Below, in pieces: positions 11,001 through 19,534 of a stretch of 64,000 nucleotides of DNA. Positions within the stretch are counted from its first letter, which is position 1. Each line of letters begins with the position of its first letter. Source of the stretch: Bin5 sp963662575 (GTDB taxonomy: Bacteria > Chloroflexota > Anaerolineae > Caldilineales > Caldilineaceae); assembly GCA_963662575.1 (NCBI GenBank), contig OY759723.1, forward strand, positions 1 through 64,000, in the 5' to 3' direction. The notes under the pieces were generated by a model, which saw only the letters and a list, made by a program, of their open reading frames with translations, was not told the origin of the DNA and ran no database searches. Both the position numbers and the translations under genes were made by a program.

Positions 11001-12785
11001 GATCCGAGCGATCGTTCTCAATGACGGCGCCGAGGATGCCGCAGATGTGGTTGTTCAGTTCCTCGACGTGACAGAAGCAGGGGTCGTGCCGATTGGTCAA
11101 CCGCACGTCATCGGTTACCTGGAGGCAGGCTCGAGCGCCACGGTTCCCATCATATATGACACGCTTGACAGACCGGGCGACCGCCGCATCCGTGTGGTTG
11201 TCGATCCGAACAACTTCATCCGCGAGAGCAGTAAAGAAGACAATCAGACGGTGGTTACTTTGCCGGTGCAGGCCGCGATGGCGCCGAACCTGGCGATGCT
11301 GTCGGGCAACATCAAGTTTGTTCCTCAGTCTCCTGAGCTTCACGATGTGGTGACCGTCTCGGCCACCGTGCTCAACAACGGCACCGAAACGGCCCATGAT
11401 GTGATTGTGCAGGTACTGGACGTAACCGGCGGCGGGTCGGTACCGGTGGGCACGGAACAGTTGCTGGATGCAGTTCCGGCCGGCGGCGGCGGTACGGTTG
11501 AAGTTTCCTATACGGACACCGGTGAGATAGGAAGCCGCCAGATTCGGGTGGTCGTCGACCCCAACAATGTAATTGTCGAATCGAATGAGCGGGACAACCA
11601 GGCGACGCGAGGGATCTTTATCTCGGCGCCGCAGCTTGCAGACATAGACTTGGGCGAAGACGATGTTGAATTCGATCCTGAAGAACCGGTCGAAGGAAGT
11701 GATACGACGATATCGGCGACAGTTACAAACCGCGGCACCGCTAACGCCAGGGGATTCGTAGTACGCTTTATGGACGTGACTGAACGCGTGCCCAGACCCA
11801 TTGGCGGTCCGCAGCGGGTCGACCAGCTTGGCGCGAATGACAGTACGACCGTTTCGGTGACCTACGATACCGAAGGCAAAGCAGGGGAACGCAAGATCCG
11901 TGTAGTCGCTGATTCAGAAGATGCGGTGGAGGAACTGGACGAAGAGAACAACAGGGTTGAGTTGATCCTGAGGGTGCGTACCGCTTCCCAGGCTCCGATG
12001 AGGCGCCTAATCTGTCGATTCTGCCTTCAAACATTCGCTTCTTCCCGGCCGTACCCGAACCCGGAGACCCGGTTACGATTACGGCCGTGGTACGCAATAT
12101 GGGCCAAACGGTGGCGGAGAACGTGCTGGTCAGGTTTGAGGACGCCACTGAAGACGAAGCAGTCGAAATTGGCGAGTTCACGATAACGGAGCCAATTCAG
12201 CCCGGTGCACGCGAACTGGCAGTGATGACATTCGATACGAGCGACCTGGATGGAAATCGCATCATTCGTGTGATCGCCGACCCCAACGACGCGATCGGTG
12301 AGACCGACGAGGACGACAATTTCGCCGAGCGCACACTCCGCTTCAGCTCGTCGGCGCAAGGGAATTCACAAGGGACGGGAACGGACGGTTTGGCGTCAGC
12401 ATCCGCCGCTGAAAGCGACGCGGAGGGAGCCAACCTCGCTCTGAACGCCCAGGAAGTCGTGGTAAACGTGGCGCGGGCCGGTGGAGGCGACCTGGTAGTT
12501 GTCTCCGCAACGGTGCGCAATGAGGGCAGCAGCGACGTGGGCGGCTTTAGCGTCCATGTCCTGGATGAGACCGACAATCTCAATCCGCTCGGTTCGCCGC
12601 AGACGGTAGAGCGTCTGGCTGCGGGTGAGGAAGTCACGGTCCGCACAACCTTCCAGGCCGCTGATGGTCTGGGAGTACGGACGCTGCAGATTGTCGTAGA
12701 TCCGACGAATCTGATATCGGAAAGCACGGAGGTGGACAACCGAGTCAGCGTACTGGTGGGCGCCCTGGACCCGGCGGACGGATAA
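5098..12785 (+). CDS. Giant secreted subtilisin-like protease with CARDB repeats (frameshifted)
   Basis: Predicted exported S8 peptidase of about 2,560 residues if one frameshift is repaired. Order of parts: signal peptide (1-22); a prodomain-like stretch with YVPGQVLIRFK (62-140); S8 catalytic domain (180-445) with Asp191 in AVIDTG, His253 in GHGTHVGG, Asn349 and Ser422 in GTSMSAP; an FN3-like domain (about 490-590); a MAM/immune-inhibitor-A-like beta domain (about 600-750); then CARDB repeats to the end. The first frame runs to 12186 but loses homology after about 11,990. The repeat sequence continues from EAPNLSIL at 12000 in another frame to the stop at 12785, consistent with one missing base near 11,996. 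CARDB domains are adhesive or binding modules. No C-terminal anchor or sorting signal is visible. The frameshift could be a real mutation, phase variation or an assembly error. Confidence 0.85.
7390..12780 (+). repeat. Tandem array of 15 CARDB domains
   Basis: Fifteen tandem units of about 115-120 codons each, most beginning with PNL and a DNIGF-like strand. Each carries a VTI..ATVLNNG strand, a VQFxDVT segment, an IPAGSSG turn and an end signature V.DPNNFI.E..E.DN. Units 1-13 are in the first frame; units 14 and 15 follow the frameshift, and unit 13 and the last unit are the most divergent. The units differ clearly in protein and DNA sequence, so this is an old array rather than a recent expansion. 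Confidence 0.85.
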
Positions 12786-12811
12786 GGCAGACCTACTGAT
12801 ATTGCATTGCG

Positions 12812-12850
12812 ACGCCCCTCCGCGCTGCTCTTACGCTCGCGGAGGGGCGT
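12812..12850. terminator. Strong hairpin between convergent genes
   Basis: A perfect 13-base inverted repeat, ACGCCCCTCCGCG at 12812-12824 and its complement at 12838-12850, with a 13-base loop. It lies 26 bases after the stop of the giant protease gene and faces the convergent lipoprotein gene. There is no T-tract on either side, so it may act as a bidirectional pause or processing site rather than a classical intrinsic terminator. Confidence 0.6.
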
Positions 12851-12904
12851 TGCGTGTTCAGGACAGGAGACGGGCCGCTTAAGAGGGCGCGTCCCCGTTC
12901 GAGT

Positions 12905-13906
12905 TTAGAAGAGACTCAGCTGACCCTGGGCCTGCACTCGCAGATTCGTGTACGCTCTCTCGCCTCCCGGCAAGGGTATTTCAAAGGGAAGTTCCGCGCC
13001 GGGCGTTATCGTTTCCCCGAACATGGAATGTTCGACCACGTCCACAACTTCTCCGGCCTCGTCATAGAAAGTAACGGCTACCACTACCGACGTCAGCGCA
13101 GTTTCGTGCCCGTTGTGAAGTCTGCCCACGACCGCAAGGCGTCCTTCCCGCTCCACCAAGGTAACGGCCGACACTTCCAACTCCCGATACTCGGTGATGC
13201 TGAATTCATCAGAGGATACGCTCAACTCGTAGGTCTGCACAGTGGCGGGATCGACGTCTGCGATCATGCGAAACGGCGTGTTGCTTTCAGGCTCCAGCTT
13301 GCCAAAGACCGCCAAGGCCTCGGCGTCGGCGATCCATTCGCCGCTGCTGTTAAAGAATTCGGCATACACACGGGCGCCAAACATTTCAAAGGCCCCGCCA
13401 TTTACTAGCTCGCCAACCAGTACCAGTTGTGAGTCTGAAGCGTAACTGGTATGGCTACGGACAAAAACGGCTGCCGGAACCGGCGTATGCGTGAACGTGG
13501 CAGTTGCCGTCAGCGTCGGTGTCAGCGTCGGCTGCGGAGGCGATTCTGTGACGCTTGCTGTCGGCGTGGCTGTCGGCCGGGGCGGTTCAGCGGTGATCGT
13601 TACGGCTTCGGTAGGTGTTGACGTTGGCGTCGGAATCGCTGTCTCGGTGGACGTCGATGTCGGCAGTGGAACCGCTGTCTCTGTGGGCGTCGGTAAAGGC
13701 GTAACGGTAGGCTGGTCCGTAGCGGTGGCATCTTCGGCGGCTTGCGCGGGAGCGGCGGTTTCGGAGGGCGTGTCCGCGACTGGATCTAGCTCTTCGGCGC
13801 TGGAGATATCGGTATCCGGCAGCAGGGCGTCACCGTCTGCGGGACCGCCGCAGGAAGTAACAAACAGGAGCAATACTGTGGCGGCCAGGAGCGAGACTCG
13901 TGGCAT
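12905..13906 (-). CDS. Lipoprotein with Thr/Pro-rich linker and FxLYD-like domains
   Basis: Predicted surface lipoprotein of 333 residues from the ATG at 13906; the frame is open further to 13960, but only this start gives a proper signal peptide (LLAATVLLLFVTSC, lipid-attachment Cys19). A long Thr/Pro/Ser-rich linker follows (about residues 60-150), typical of Chloroflexota surface proteins. Then come two related beta domains: LVLVGELVNGG..VYAEFFNSSGEWI..., and LAVVGRLHNG..VAVTFYDEAGEVV..., resembling FxLYD/DUF3426-type modules. The function is unknown, probably binding or structural at the cell surface. It is the last gene after the sugar ABC operon, 74 bases downstream of a permease gene, and may be co-transcribed. 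Confidence 0.7.
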   Translation of the reverse strand: MPRVSLLAATVLLLFVTSCGGPADGDALLPDTDISSAEELDPVADTPSETAAPAQAAEDATATDQPTVTPLPTPTETAVPLPTSTSTETAIPTPTSTPTEAVTITAEPPRPTATPTASVTESPPQPTLTPTLTATATFTHTPVPAAVFVRSHTSYASDSQLVLVGELVNGGAFEMFGARVYAEFFNSSGEWIADAEALAVFGKLEPESNTPFRMIADVDPATVQTYELSVSSDEFSITEYRELEVSAVTLVEREGRLAVVGRLHNGHETALTSVVVAVTFYDEAGEVVDVVEHSMFGETITPGAELPFEIPLPGGERAYTNLRVQAQGQLSLF

Positions 13907-13980
13907 GGTCGTTGAATGCGCTCTCGCTTCGCTATTTGCGGGCAGTTTGCCCGATATCAATTCACGTTACTGGGAACAGT

Positions 13981-14883
13981 TTACCCCTTTAAGCCGGAGG
14001 TTACAACGCCGCTTACGAAGTGGCGCTGAAGCACAAGATAGATGAGCAGCACTGGCAACATGGTCATGGTACCGAGGGACAGGAACCAGTGAATCTGGTA
14101 TTGCCGCAGGCCGCCGCCGTGGCGGAATTCGGCCAGCGTCCGTTTGAAGGTCAACATGCCGCGTGCAAGGGTCCAGGTGTTGTCGTCGGTCAGGTAAATG
14201 AGCGGCCCCCAGAGGTCGTTCCAGGAATGGAGGAAGAGGAAGATCGAGGCCGCGGCCAGCGCCGGGCCGATATTGGGCAGAATCACATGGCGGTAGATGC
14301 CGATCGGCGAACAACCATCGATCTTGGCAGCATCATCCAGTTCGGTGGGGATAGTCATAATGTACTGGCGCAGCAGAAAGATGTAGAAAGCGCCGCCGCC
14401 CATCCACATAGGAACGATAAGCGGTAGGTAGGTGTTGAGCCAGCCCAGCCGGTGAAAGAGCAGGAAAGTTGGAATTGCCGTGACCTGCATCGGTACCATC
14501 ATTGTGCCCAGTACAATGAAGAACAGGAAATTCCTACCGACGAAGCGAAGGCGGGCAAAGCCATATGCCACCATGGAGGCGGAAAGCAGCCCTCCGAACA
14601 TAGAGGCCACGGTGATGACGAGTGTGTTAAAGAGGAAGCGTGTAAAGGCCAAGGCAGTCCACGCTTCGAGGAAGTTTTGCCACTGCCATGGCTGCGGCGG
14701 AAGCAGATTAATGACGGTTTCTTCGAGCAGCATTTCCTTTGTCTTCAGGGCGCCCGAGAACATCCAAAGCAGCGGGAAGATCATTATGATGCCAATCGCG
14801 AGGGCGATCAGATAGTTCAGGGCCAGTCGCAGCACGCGGCTGTACATCCAGGGAGTGCTTACTTGTCTGATTTCCGTTGCCAT
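13981..14883 (-). CDS. Carbohydrate ABC transporter permease, MalG type
   Basis: Inner-membrane permease of 300 residues in the MalG/UgpE family, forming half of a sugar import channel. Several hydrophobic segments are visible (for example LIALAIGIIMIFPLLWMFSG). The ATPase-contacting EAA loop reads ELDDAAKIDGCSPIGIYRHVILPNIGPALA. The start codon directly follows the stop of the upstream MalF-type gene (TAA then ATG), with GGAGG upstream, so the two are translationally coupled and likely pair as one transporter. No ATPase gene is nearby; a shared MsmX/UgpC-type ATPase elsewhere is likely. Confidence 0.9.
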   Translation of the reverse strand: MATEIRQVSTPWMYSRVLRLALNYLIALAIGIIMIFPLLWMFSGALKTKEMLLEETVINLLPPQPWQWQNFLEAWTALAFTRFLFNTLVITVASMFGGLLSASMVAYGFARLRFVGRNFLFFIVLGTMMVPMQVTAIPTFLLFHRLGWLNTYLPLIVPMWMGGGAFYIFLLRQYIMTIPTELDDAAKIDGCSPIGIYRHVILPNIGPALAAASIFLFLHSWNDLWGPLIYLTDDNTWTLARGMLTFKRTLAEFRHGGGLRQYQIHWFLSLGTMTMLPVLLIYLVLQRHFVSGVVTSGLKG

Positions 14884-15837
14884 TTATGCCTCCTGCGACT
14901 CGTAGTGGACCCAGCGCCGGGCCAGCCAGAATTGAAGTAAGGTCAGGCCCATAATTATCAGGAAGAGAAGCCAGGCCAGCACACTGGCGTAACCAAACCG
15001 CCTCTCGGTAAAGGCGACGATATAGAGATAGAGTACATAGAAAAGTGTGGAACGCGCCGGCCCCCCCTCGGTCAACATGAAGCCCTCAGTGAATACCTGC
15101 AGCGAGCCGATCATGCCGACGATCATCAAGAAGAAGATGGTCGGCGAAAGAAGCGGCAAGGTGATATGGCGGAAGAGAGCAAGGCCGCTGGCGCCATCGA
15201 CCTTGGCAGCCTCGTGAAGATCGTCTGGTATGCTCTGCAGGCCGGCGAGCATGATCACCATGTAGTGCCCGACGCCGTATAAACGCATGATGATATAGGA
15301 GGGAAGGGCCCACTCTATGGATGTCAGCCAGTCGACGCGATCGAAGTCAAAGATGCGCAGAATCTGGTTGAACATCCCGTAGTCTTTTTCGAACATCGCG
15401 GCCCAGACGAAGGTCATGGCGACACCGCTGACCGCGGCCGGCAGGTAGAAGAGGCCGCGGAAGAAGGTATGGCCCTTGAAACGCTGGTTGAGAAGAAGCG
15501 CCATGGCCAGCGAGATGATTATTGCCAGTGAGACGGTCCAGAAGGCAAATACTGCGCTGACGCGCAACGAGCCGATGAAGCGGATGTCGAATTTTATCAG
15601 TTCCTCGAAGTTTGCCAGACCTACATAGGTGATTTTCTTGAAGCCGGCATACTCAGTAAACATCAATCCAAGCGAAACCAGGAGAGGGCCTGCCAAGAAG
15701 AGGATGAACCCCAGAATCCAGGGTGAGATGAAAAAATAACCGTAGAGATTCTCCCTCCATGCCTCCCCGCGCGGCAGGCGAAACCGGCTGGGGCGCATCT
15801 GCGGAAGCGAGGTGTTCACTTCGGATAGGTTAGCCAT
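14884..15837 (-). CDS. Sugar ABC transporter permease, MalF/UgpA type
   Basis: Permease of 317 residues with about six membrane segments, starting with the N-terminal segment LYGYFFISPWILGFILFLAGPLLVSL written here in two parts: LYGYFFISPW and ILGFILFLAGPLLVSL. The EAA motif is DLHEAAKVDGASGLALFRHITLPLLSPT. It pairs with the adjacent MalG-type gene. It lies 122 bases downstream of another permease pair, so it is the first gene of the second permease set in this operon. The substrate is not evident; the sugar class is inferred from the family. Confidence 0.9.
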   Translation of the reverse strand: MANLSEVNTSLPQMRPSRFRLPRGEAWRENLYGYFFISPWILGFILFLAGPLLVSLGLMFTEYAGFKKITYVGLANFEELIKFDIRFIGSLRVSAVFAFWTVSLAIIISLAMALLLNQRFKGHTFFRGLFYLPAAVSGVAMTFVWAAMFEKDYGMFNQILRIFDFDRVDWLTSIEWALPSYIIMRLYGVGHYMVIMLAGLQSIPDDLHEAAKVDGASGLALFRHITLPLLSPTIFFLMIVGMIGSLQVFTEGFMLTEGGPARSTLFYVLYLYIVAFTERRFGYASVLAWLLFLIIMGLTLLQFWLARRWVHYESQEA

Positions 15838-15959
15838 CGATTCAGTCCACTTTCCTTTGCAAGGCGCCGGCTGCTTTCGCCGCGCTACTCAGATTGGTGT
15901 GGGGAGCGACTCTTTCTCGCCGCCCGACATAGCGGCCAGGAGAGGTCCGCTGGGAGCGA

Positions 15960-16826
15960 TTAGAACTTCAGGGCGCCCTCGGTAAGGCCGCGCTGGATGC
16001 GCCGGTGAAAGAGGATGTACATGAACATTGGCGGCCAGGCCGCCAGCGAAAGGGCGGCCACTTGCAGGCTCCACAGGCTCACATACTTACCTTCAAAGTG
16101 CATAATTCCCAACGGAATCGTACGCAGCGTATGCTTGTGCAGGTAGATAAGGGGCCAGAGAAAGTCGTTCCAGAAAAAGACGAAGTAGAAGATAGTCATG
16201 GTCGCAATCGCCGGCATGGCCAGTGGGATCATGACAAGGCGCAGGATCTGGAACTCCCTGGCACCGTCCACACGGGCGGCGTCCTCCAGTTCGGAGGGAA
16301 TCGACATGAAGTAGGCACGGATGAAAATGATGGCCAGGGAGGACCAGCTCATGTAGGTCAGGATGACGGCAAGCGGGCTATTTAGAAAAGTAATGGGCAG
16401 GTGCAGAGCAGCGGCCCAGGAATCCAGGATGGCCATCAATTTGAAGCCGGGGACCATGAGTGCCTGTGTGGGCACGGCCATGCCGACGAGGAAGTAAAGA
16501 AAGAGCGCTCGATTGGCGCGGAAATGATAGCGGGCCAGTCCGTATGCGGCGGTGGTTGACAAGCTGATGACGCCGATAACTGAAACGACTGCGATCAGAA
16601 TACTGTTGGCATAGAGGCGGGTGAAATTCCCGGTCTGCCAGGCTTCGGCGATGTTTTCGAAAGAGATGCGGGTCGGCAGGCCGAAGGGGGAGAGCATGAC
16701 CTCCTCGTTGGTCTTGAGTGAGGTGTATGACATCCACGTCAAGGGATAGAGGATGCTGATAGCGGCGACGACTAAGAACAGGTAGAAAAGGAGTCTGACC
16801 GGCAGACTAAGTTCGCGAAAGACCAT
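15960..16826 (-). CDS. Carbohydrate ABC transporter permease, MalG type
   Basis: Permease of 288 residues from the ATG at 16826. The frame is open to 16871, which would overlap the preceding gene, but the internal ATG has TGAGGA seven bases upstream and gives the usual MalG N-terminus MVFRELSLPVRLLFYLF. The EAA loop is ELEDAARVDGAREFQILRLVMIPLAMPAIA. It follows the MalF-type gene at 16837-17775 by 10 bases and probably forms a heterodimer with it, using the binding protein encoded at 17825-19195. Confidence 0.9.
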   Translation of the reverse strand: MVFRELSLPVRLLFYLFLVVAAISILYPLTWMSYTSLKTNEEVMLSPFGLPTRISFENIAEAWQTGNFTRLYANSILIAVVSVIGVISLSTTAAYGLARYHFRANRALFLYFLVGMAVPTQALMVPGFKLMAILDSWAAALHLPITFLNSPLAVILTYMSWSSLAIIFIRAYFMSIPSELEDAARVDGAREFQILRLVMIPLAMPAIATMTIFYFVFFWNDFLWPLIYLHKHTLRTIPLGIMHFEGKYVSLWSLQVAALSLAAWPPMFMYILFHRRIQRGLTEGALKF

Positions 16827-16836
16827 TACGGAATCC

Positions 16837-17775
16837 TCAGGTAGAAACGGCTCCCCTGCCGGCGCGGGCAAGGGTGAACTGAATGATGGACATGCCGATA
16901 ATCACCAGGACGAGCACGAGCGCGATGGCGGTAGCGTATCCATGCTGCGTACGGGCGCCGCCAAGGCCAAGTTGGTAGATGTAGGTGACGACCGTCTCGG
17001 AGCTATGGAAGGGCCCGCCCCCGGTCAGTGTGTAAACGAGATCAAAGACGCGCATGGCGTCGATCGAGGTGATTACGGAGGCAACGACGAGCACTTCGCG
17101 CAGAAGGGGAACTGTAATTCGTGTGGTCAGCTGCCACGCCGTCGCGCCGTCGAGGCGGGCGCTCTCCTGCAGTTCGCGCGGGATGGCCTGCAGGCCGGCG
17201 ATGAGCAGGAACATGGTGAAGCCGAAGTTGCGCCAGATATGGACTGCGATCACGACAAAGACGTTGAGCGTAGTGGTGCCGAGCCAGCCGAATTTGGGCC
17301 CGTCGAGGCCGACTGCACGCAGCAGGATGTCGACAATTCCGATGGTAGGGTCGAGCAGAAAGTTGAAGAGAATCCCGATAACGACGAGCGAGATCACGAA
17401 GGGAACGAAGAAGATGCTGCGGAACCACTTGGCAAACCTGGGGCCGGACTCCAAAATGATGGCGAAGAAAAGGGCGACGCCGACCTGGAAAAGGAGGCAA
17501 CAGGCAACGAAGAGAAAACTGTTGCGGAACGCGCCCCAGAAGAACTCGTCACCGGCCATCTGAATGAAGTTTTCAAGACCGGTGAATCTGAGCGTGGAAA
17601 AGCTGATGCCTGTCCAGTCGGTAAAGCCTATTACCACCGTGCCAAAGAGCGGCAGGATGAGGAAGACGGTGTAGAAGAAGAAGGCGGGCGCTATGAGGAT
17701 CAGCGCGAAGCGTCCATCATAGCGACCCGTTCGCGGGCCCTGTTCTGACCCGCCGGTCAGTGGAAAGCGCCGCAT
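16837..17775 (-). CDS. Sugar ABC transporter permease, MalF/UgpA type
   Basis: Permease of 312 residues; the first membrane segment is FALILIAPAFFFYTVFLILP and the EAA loop reads ELQESARLDGATAWQLTTRITVPLLREVL. It is encoded 49 bases after the binding-protein gene at 17825-19195 and just before a MalG-type gene, the standard order for a carbohydrate importer of the CUT1 family. Expected to sit in the cytoplasmic membrane and use an ATPase encoded elsewhere. Confidence 0.9.
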   Translation of the reverse strand: MRRFPLTGGSEQGPRTGRYDGRFALILIAPAFFFYTVFLILPLFGTVVIGFTDWTGISFSTLRFTGLENFIQMAGDEFFWGAFRNSFLFVACCLLFQVGVALFFAIILESGPRFAKWFRSIFFVPFVISLVVIGILFNFLLDPTIGIVDILLRAVGLDGPKFGWLGTTTLNVFVVIAVHIWRNFGFTMFLLIAGLQAIPRELQESARLDGATAWQLTTRITVPLLREVLVVASVITSIDAMRVFDLVYTLTGGGPFHSSETVVTYIYQLGLGGARTQHGYATAIALVLVLVIIGMSIIQFTLARAGRGAVST

Positions 17776-17824
17776 TCCTACTCCTTCGCGGGAAGAGTTG
17801 AGAGCTGCACTCCTAGGGCGAGCG

Positions 17825-19195
17825 CTACATGCGCGCTTCGCGCCATTCGAGCACGAGATTTTCGGCGCGTTCGGCGGCCTCTACAGGGGTCAACGCGCCG
17901 CTCAACACGCCGCTGGAGCCGTGCCATAGGAGCTCCTGGCCAATATTGTAATCCATTGCCCGCTCGATCATGATTGTCAGGGCCGGTGCGTTGTCCAGCA
18001 AGTCGATGAGCCGGGATGACTCCGGCCTCAGATTTTCCATCGGCGACGTTAGCGGCATTGGAGGCGCCTCGCCGGGCAGATGTTTGTACCAGATCCTGTG
18101 CGGATCCTCGGATTGCAGGTACCACTTGACGAAGACCTGGGCCTCTTCAGGATGCGCCGAATCCTTGGGCACGATCAGCGTGCGGGCGTTGAAAGAAACT
18201 TCGTCGGCGTTGCTCTCAGCGATATCGTCGATGGCGGGCATGAGCATGAACTGAAGGTCGATCTGGGGATTTTCCTGGGCAAACCATTCGCCCAGCAACC
18301 AGCCGCCGGTCTGGAAGAAGGCGCCGTCCCCACGGAAGAGCTTGCCAAAGGCGGCGGGATAGTCGTCGGAGAGCACGCCCCTGGAGTAGTAGTCGTTGTC
18401 CAGGAGCTCTTTGATCAGTTCCCAGACTCTTACGCCGGCCGGATCGGTGAAACGCAGGGGGGACTCGTGGTTAACATCAAGGCCGCGGAGGAAGAGGTCA
18501 ACCGAGCCCTTGACGCCAAAGGTTCTGATGTAGAGGTGCTGTGCCCAGTGGCCGCCGGGCCATGCGTTCTTGGCGCCAATCAGGACGGGTGTGACACCGG
18601 CATCCTGAAACGTTTGGCAAGCGTCGGTGAAGGCGCTCCAGGTGGTCAGGGTAGCGGGATCGACGCCGTGTTCAGCGAGGATGTCGGCATTGTAGTACAT
18701 GAGGTTGGCGACGGTCATGGCCCAGGGCGCGCCCCAGTAGCGGCCATTGTAGAGGACCGAGTCGAGGGCGTCGGGGTAGATGGCTCCCTTGCTTTCCTCG
18801 ACGACGTCGGTGAGGTCCAAGAGCTGGCCGGCCTCGATAAAAGCGGAAAGCGCGCCGGGTCCGGCGTCGGTCTGAAGGAAATCGGGTACGGCGCCACCGG
18901 CAAAGGCAGTCTTGGTGGCCTGTTCGTAGGCCAAGCCGGAGAAGCCGCTGTGGGTGACGTGGATGCCGGGGTTGGCGCTGTTGAAGCTTTCGACGATTTC
19001 GTCCATCGCGCCCAACCAGGGGACGGTAGCCATCTCGGTCCACATTTCAAGCTCGGCAACCATCTCGTCGGGCGCGTCCGACCCCATGTCGCCGGAGCCG
19101 GCGGGCGCGGCAACAGGAGCGCAGGCGGCTAGCAGACCGATCCCTGCCGCGCCGGTTGCACCTTTCAGAAAATTTCGTCTGCTCAGATTTTTCAT
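17825..19195 (-). CDS. Tat-exported sugar-binding lipoprotein (ABC importer)
   Basis: Extracellular solute-binding protein of 456 residues (family 1, sugar type). The N-terminus has a twin-arginine motif SRRNF (residues 5-9), a short hydrophobic stretch and the lipobox LLAAC with Cys25, so it is probably exported folded and lipid-anchored. The mature part shows the MalE-like pattern: ELEMWTEM..., VESFNSANPGIHVTHSG, a YYNADILAEHGVDPATLTTW segment (given across the hinge) and a C-terminal helix region. It lies directly upstream of a MalF/MalG permease pair, which it probably serves. Substrate unknown. Confidence 0.9.
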   Translation of the reverse strand: MKNLSRRNFLKGATGAAGIGLLAACAPVAAPAGSGDMGSDAPDEMVAELEMWTEMATVPWLGAMDEIVESFNSANPGIHVTHSGFSGLAYEQATKTAFAGGAVPDFLQTDAGPGALSAFIEAGQLLDLTDVVEESKGAIYPDALDSVLYNGRYWGAPWAMTVANLMYYNADILAEHGVDPATLTTWSAFTDACQTFQDAGVTPVLIGAKNAWPGGHWAQHLYIRTFGVKGSVDLFLRGLDVNHESPLRFTDPAGVRVWELIKELLDNDYYSRGVLSDDYPAAFGKLFRGDGAFFQTGGWLLGEWFAQENPQIDLQFMLMPAIDDIAESNADEVSFNARTLIVPKDSAHPEEAQVFVKWYLQSEDPHRIWYKHLPGEAPPMPLTSPMENLRPESSRLIDLLDNAPALTIMIERAMDYNIGQELLWHGSSGVLSGALTPVEAAERAENLVLEWREARM

Positions 19196-19534
19196 CTCAT
19201 TCTCCTCAGCGGCGGTGTGATTTGGAAAACGCTTATACGTCGCTCAACCGAAGCCCGGTTCAGCCGAGTTTTGGCCGTGGTGGTCCTGTGTGCTCCGGTT
19301 GGGCTCATGCTTACGAGGACTGCCTGGCATTTCCCAGGAAACGCTTGAAGGACTGCCGGGACGCAAGTCCGCAGGAAGAACTGCAAAGGGTCCGGACTGC
19401 CGAACTACAGTGAGCGATGGCGTGATCGATTGGAACTGTGAATTTGACGCGGCCATAGGCGAGGCCAGCGAGACTGGGGTGACGGGAGCGAGATGCCCCC
19501 GACCCCAAATTCTTATCCTGTTTGCAGAGCCTAC
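19196..19534. other. Gap between the two sugar-binding protein genes
   Basis: This 339-base stretch contains no convincing gene. A ribosome binding site (GAGGAGAATGAG on the minus strand) precedes the 19195 start. A short hairpin with CCTGG and CCAGG arms lies near 19323-19338. A possible separate promoter for the downstream binding-protein gene is not clear; TATAAG near 19231-19236 on the minus strand lacks a good -35 partner. Confidence 0.5.

Noticed and set aside
7390..12780. CRISPR or DNA-level repeat array
   Set aside because: The periodicity of about 354 bases is at the protein-domain level with diverged DNA, not short direct repeats with spacers.
18080..19132. 350-codon plus-strand frame opposite the binding-protein gene
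   Set aside because: No motif and Gly/Val-rich composition expected from antisense of GC-rich codons.
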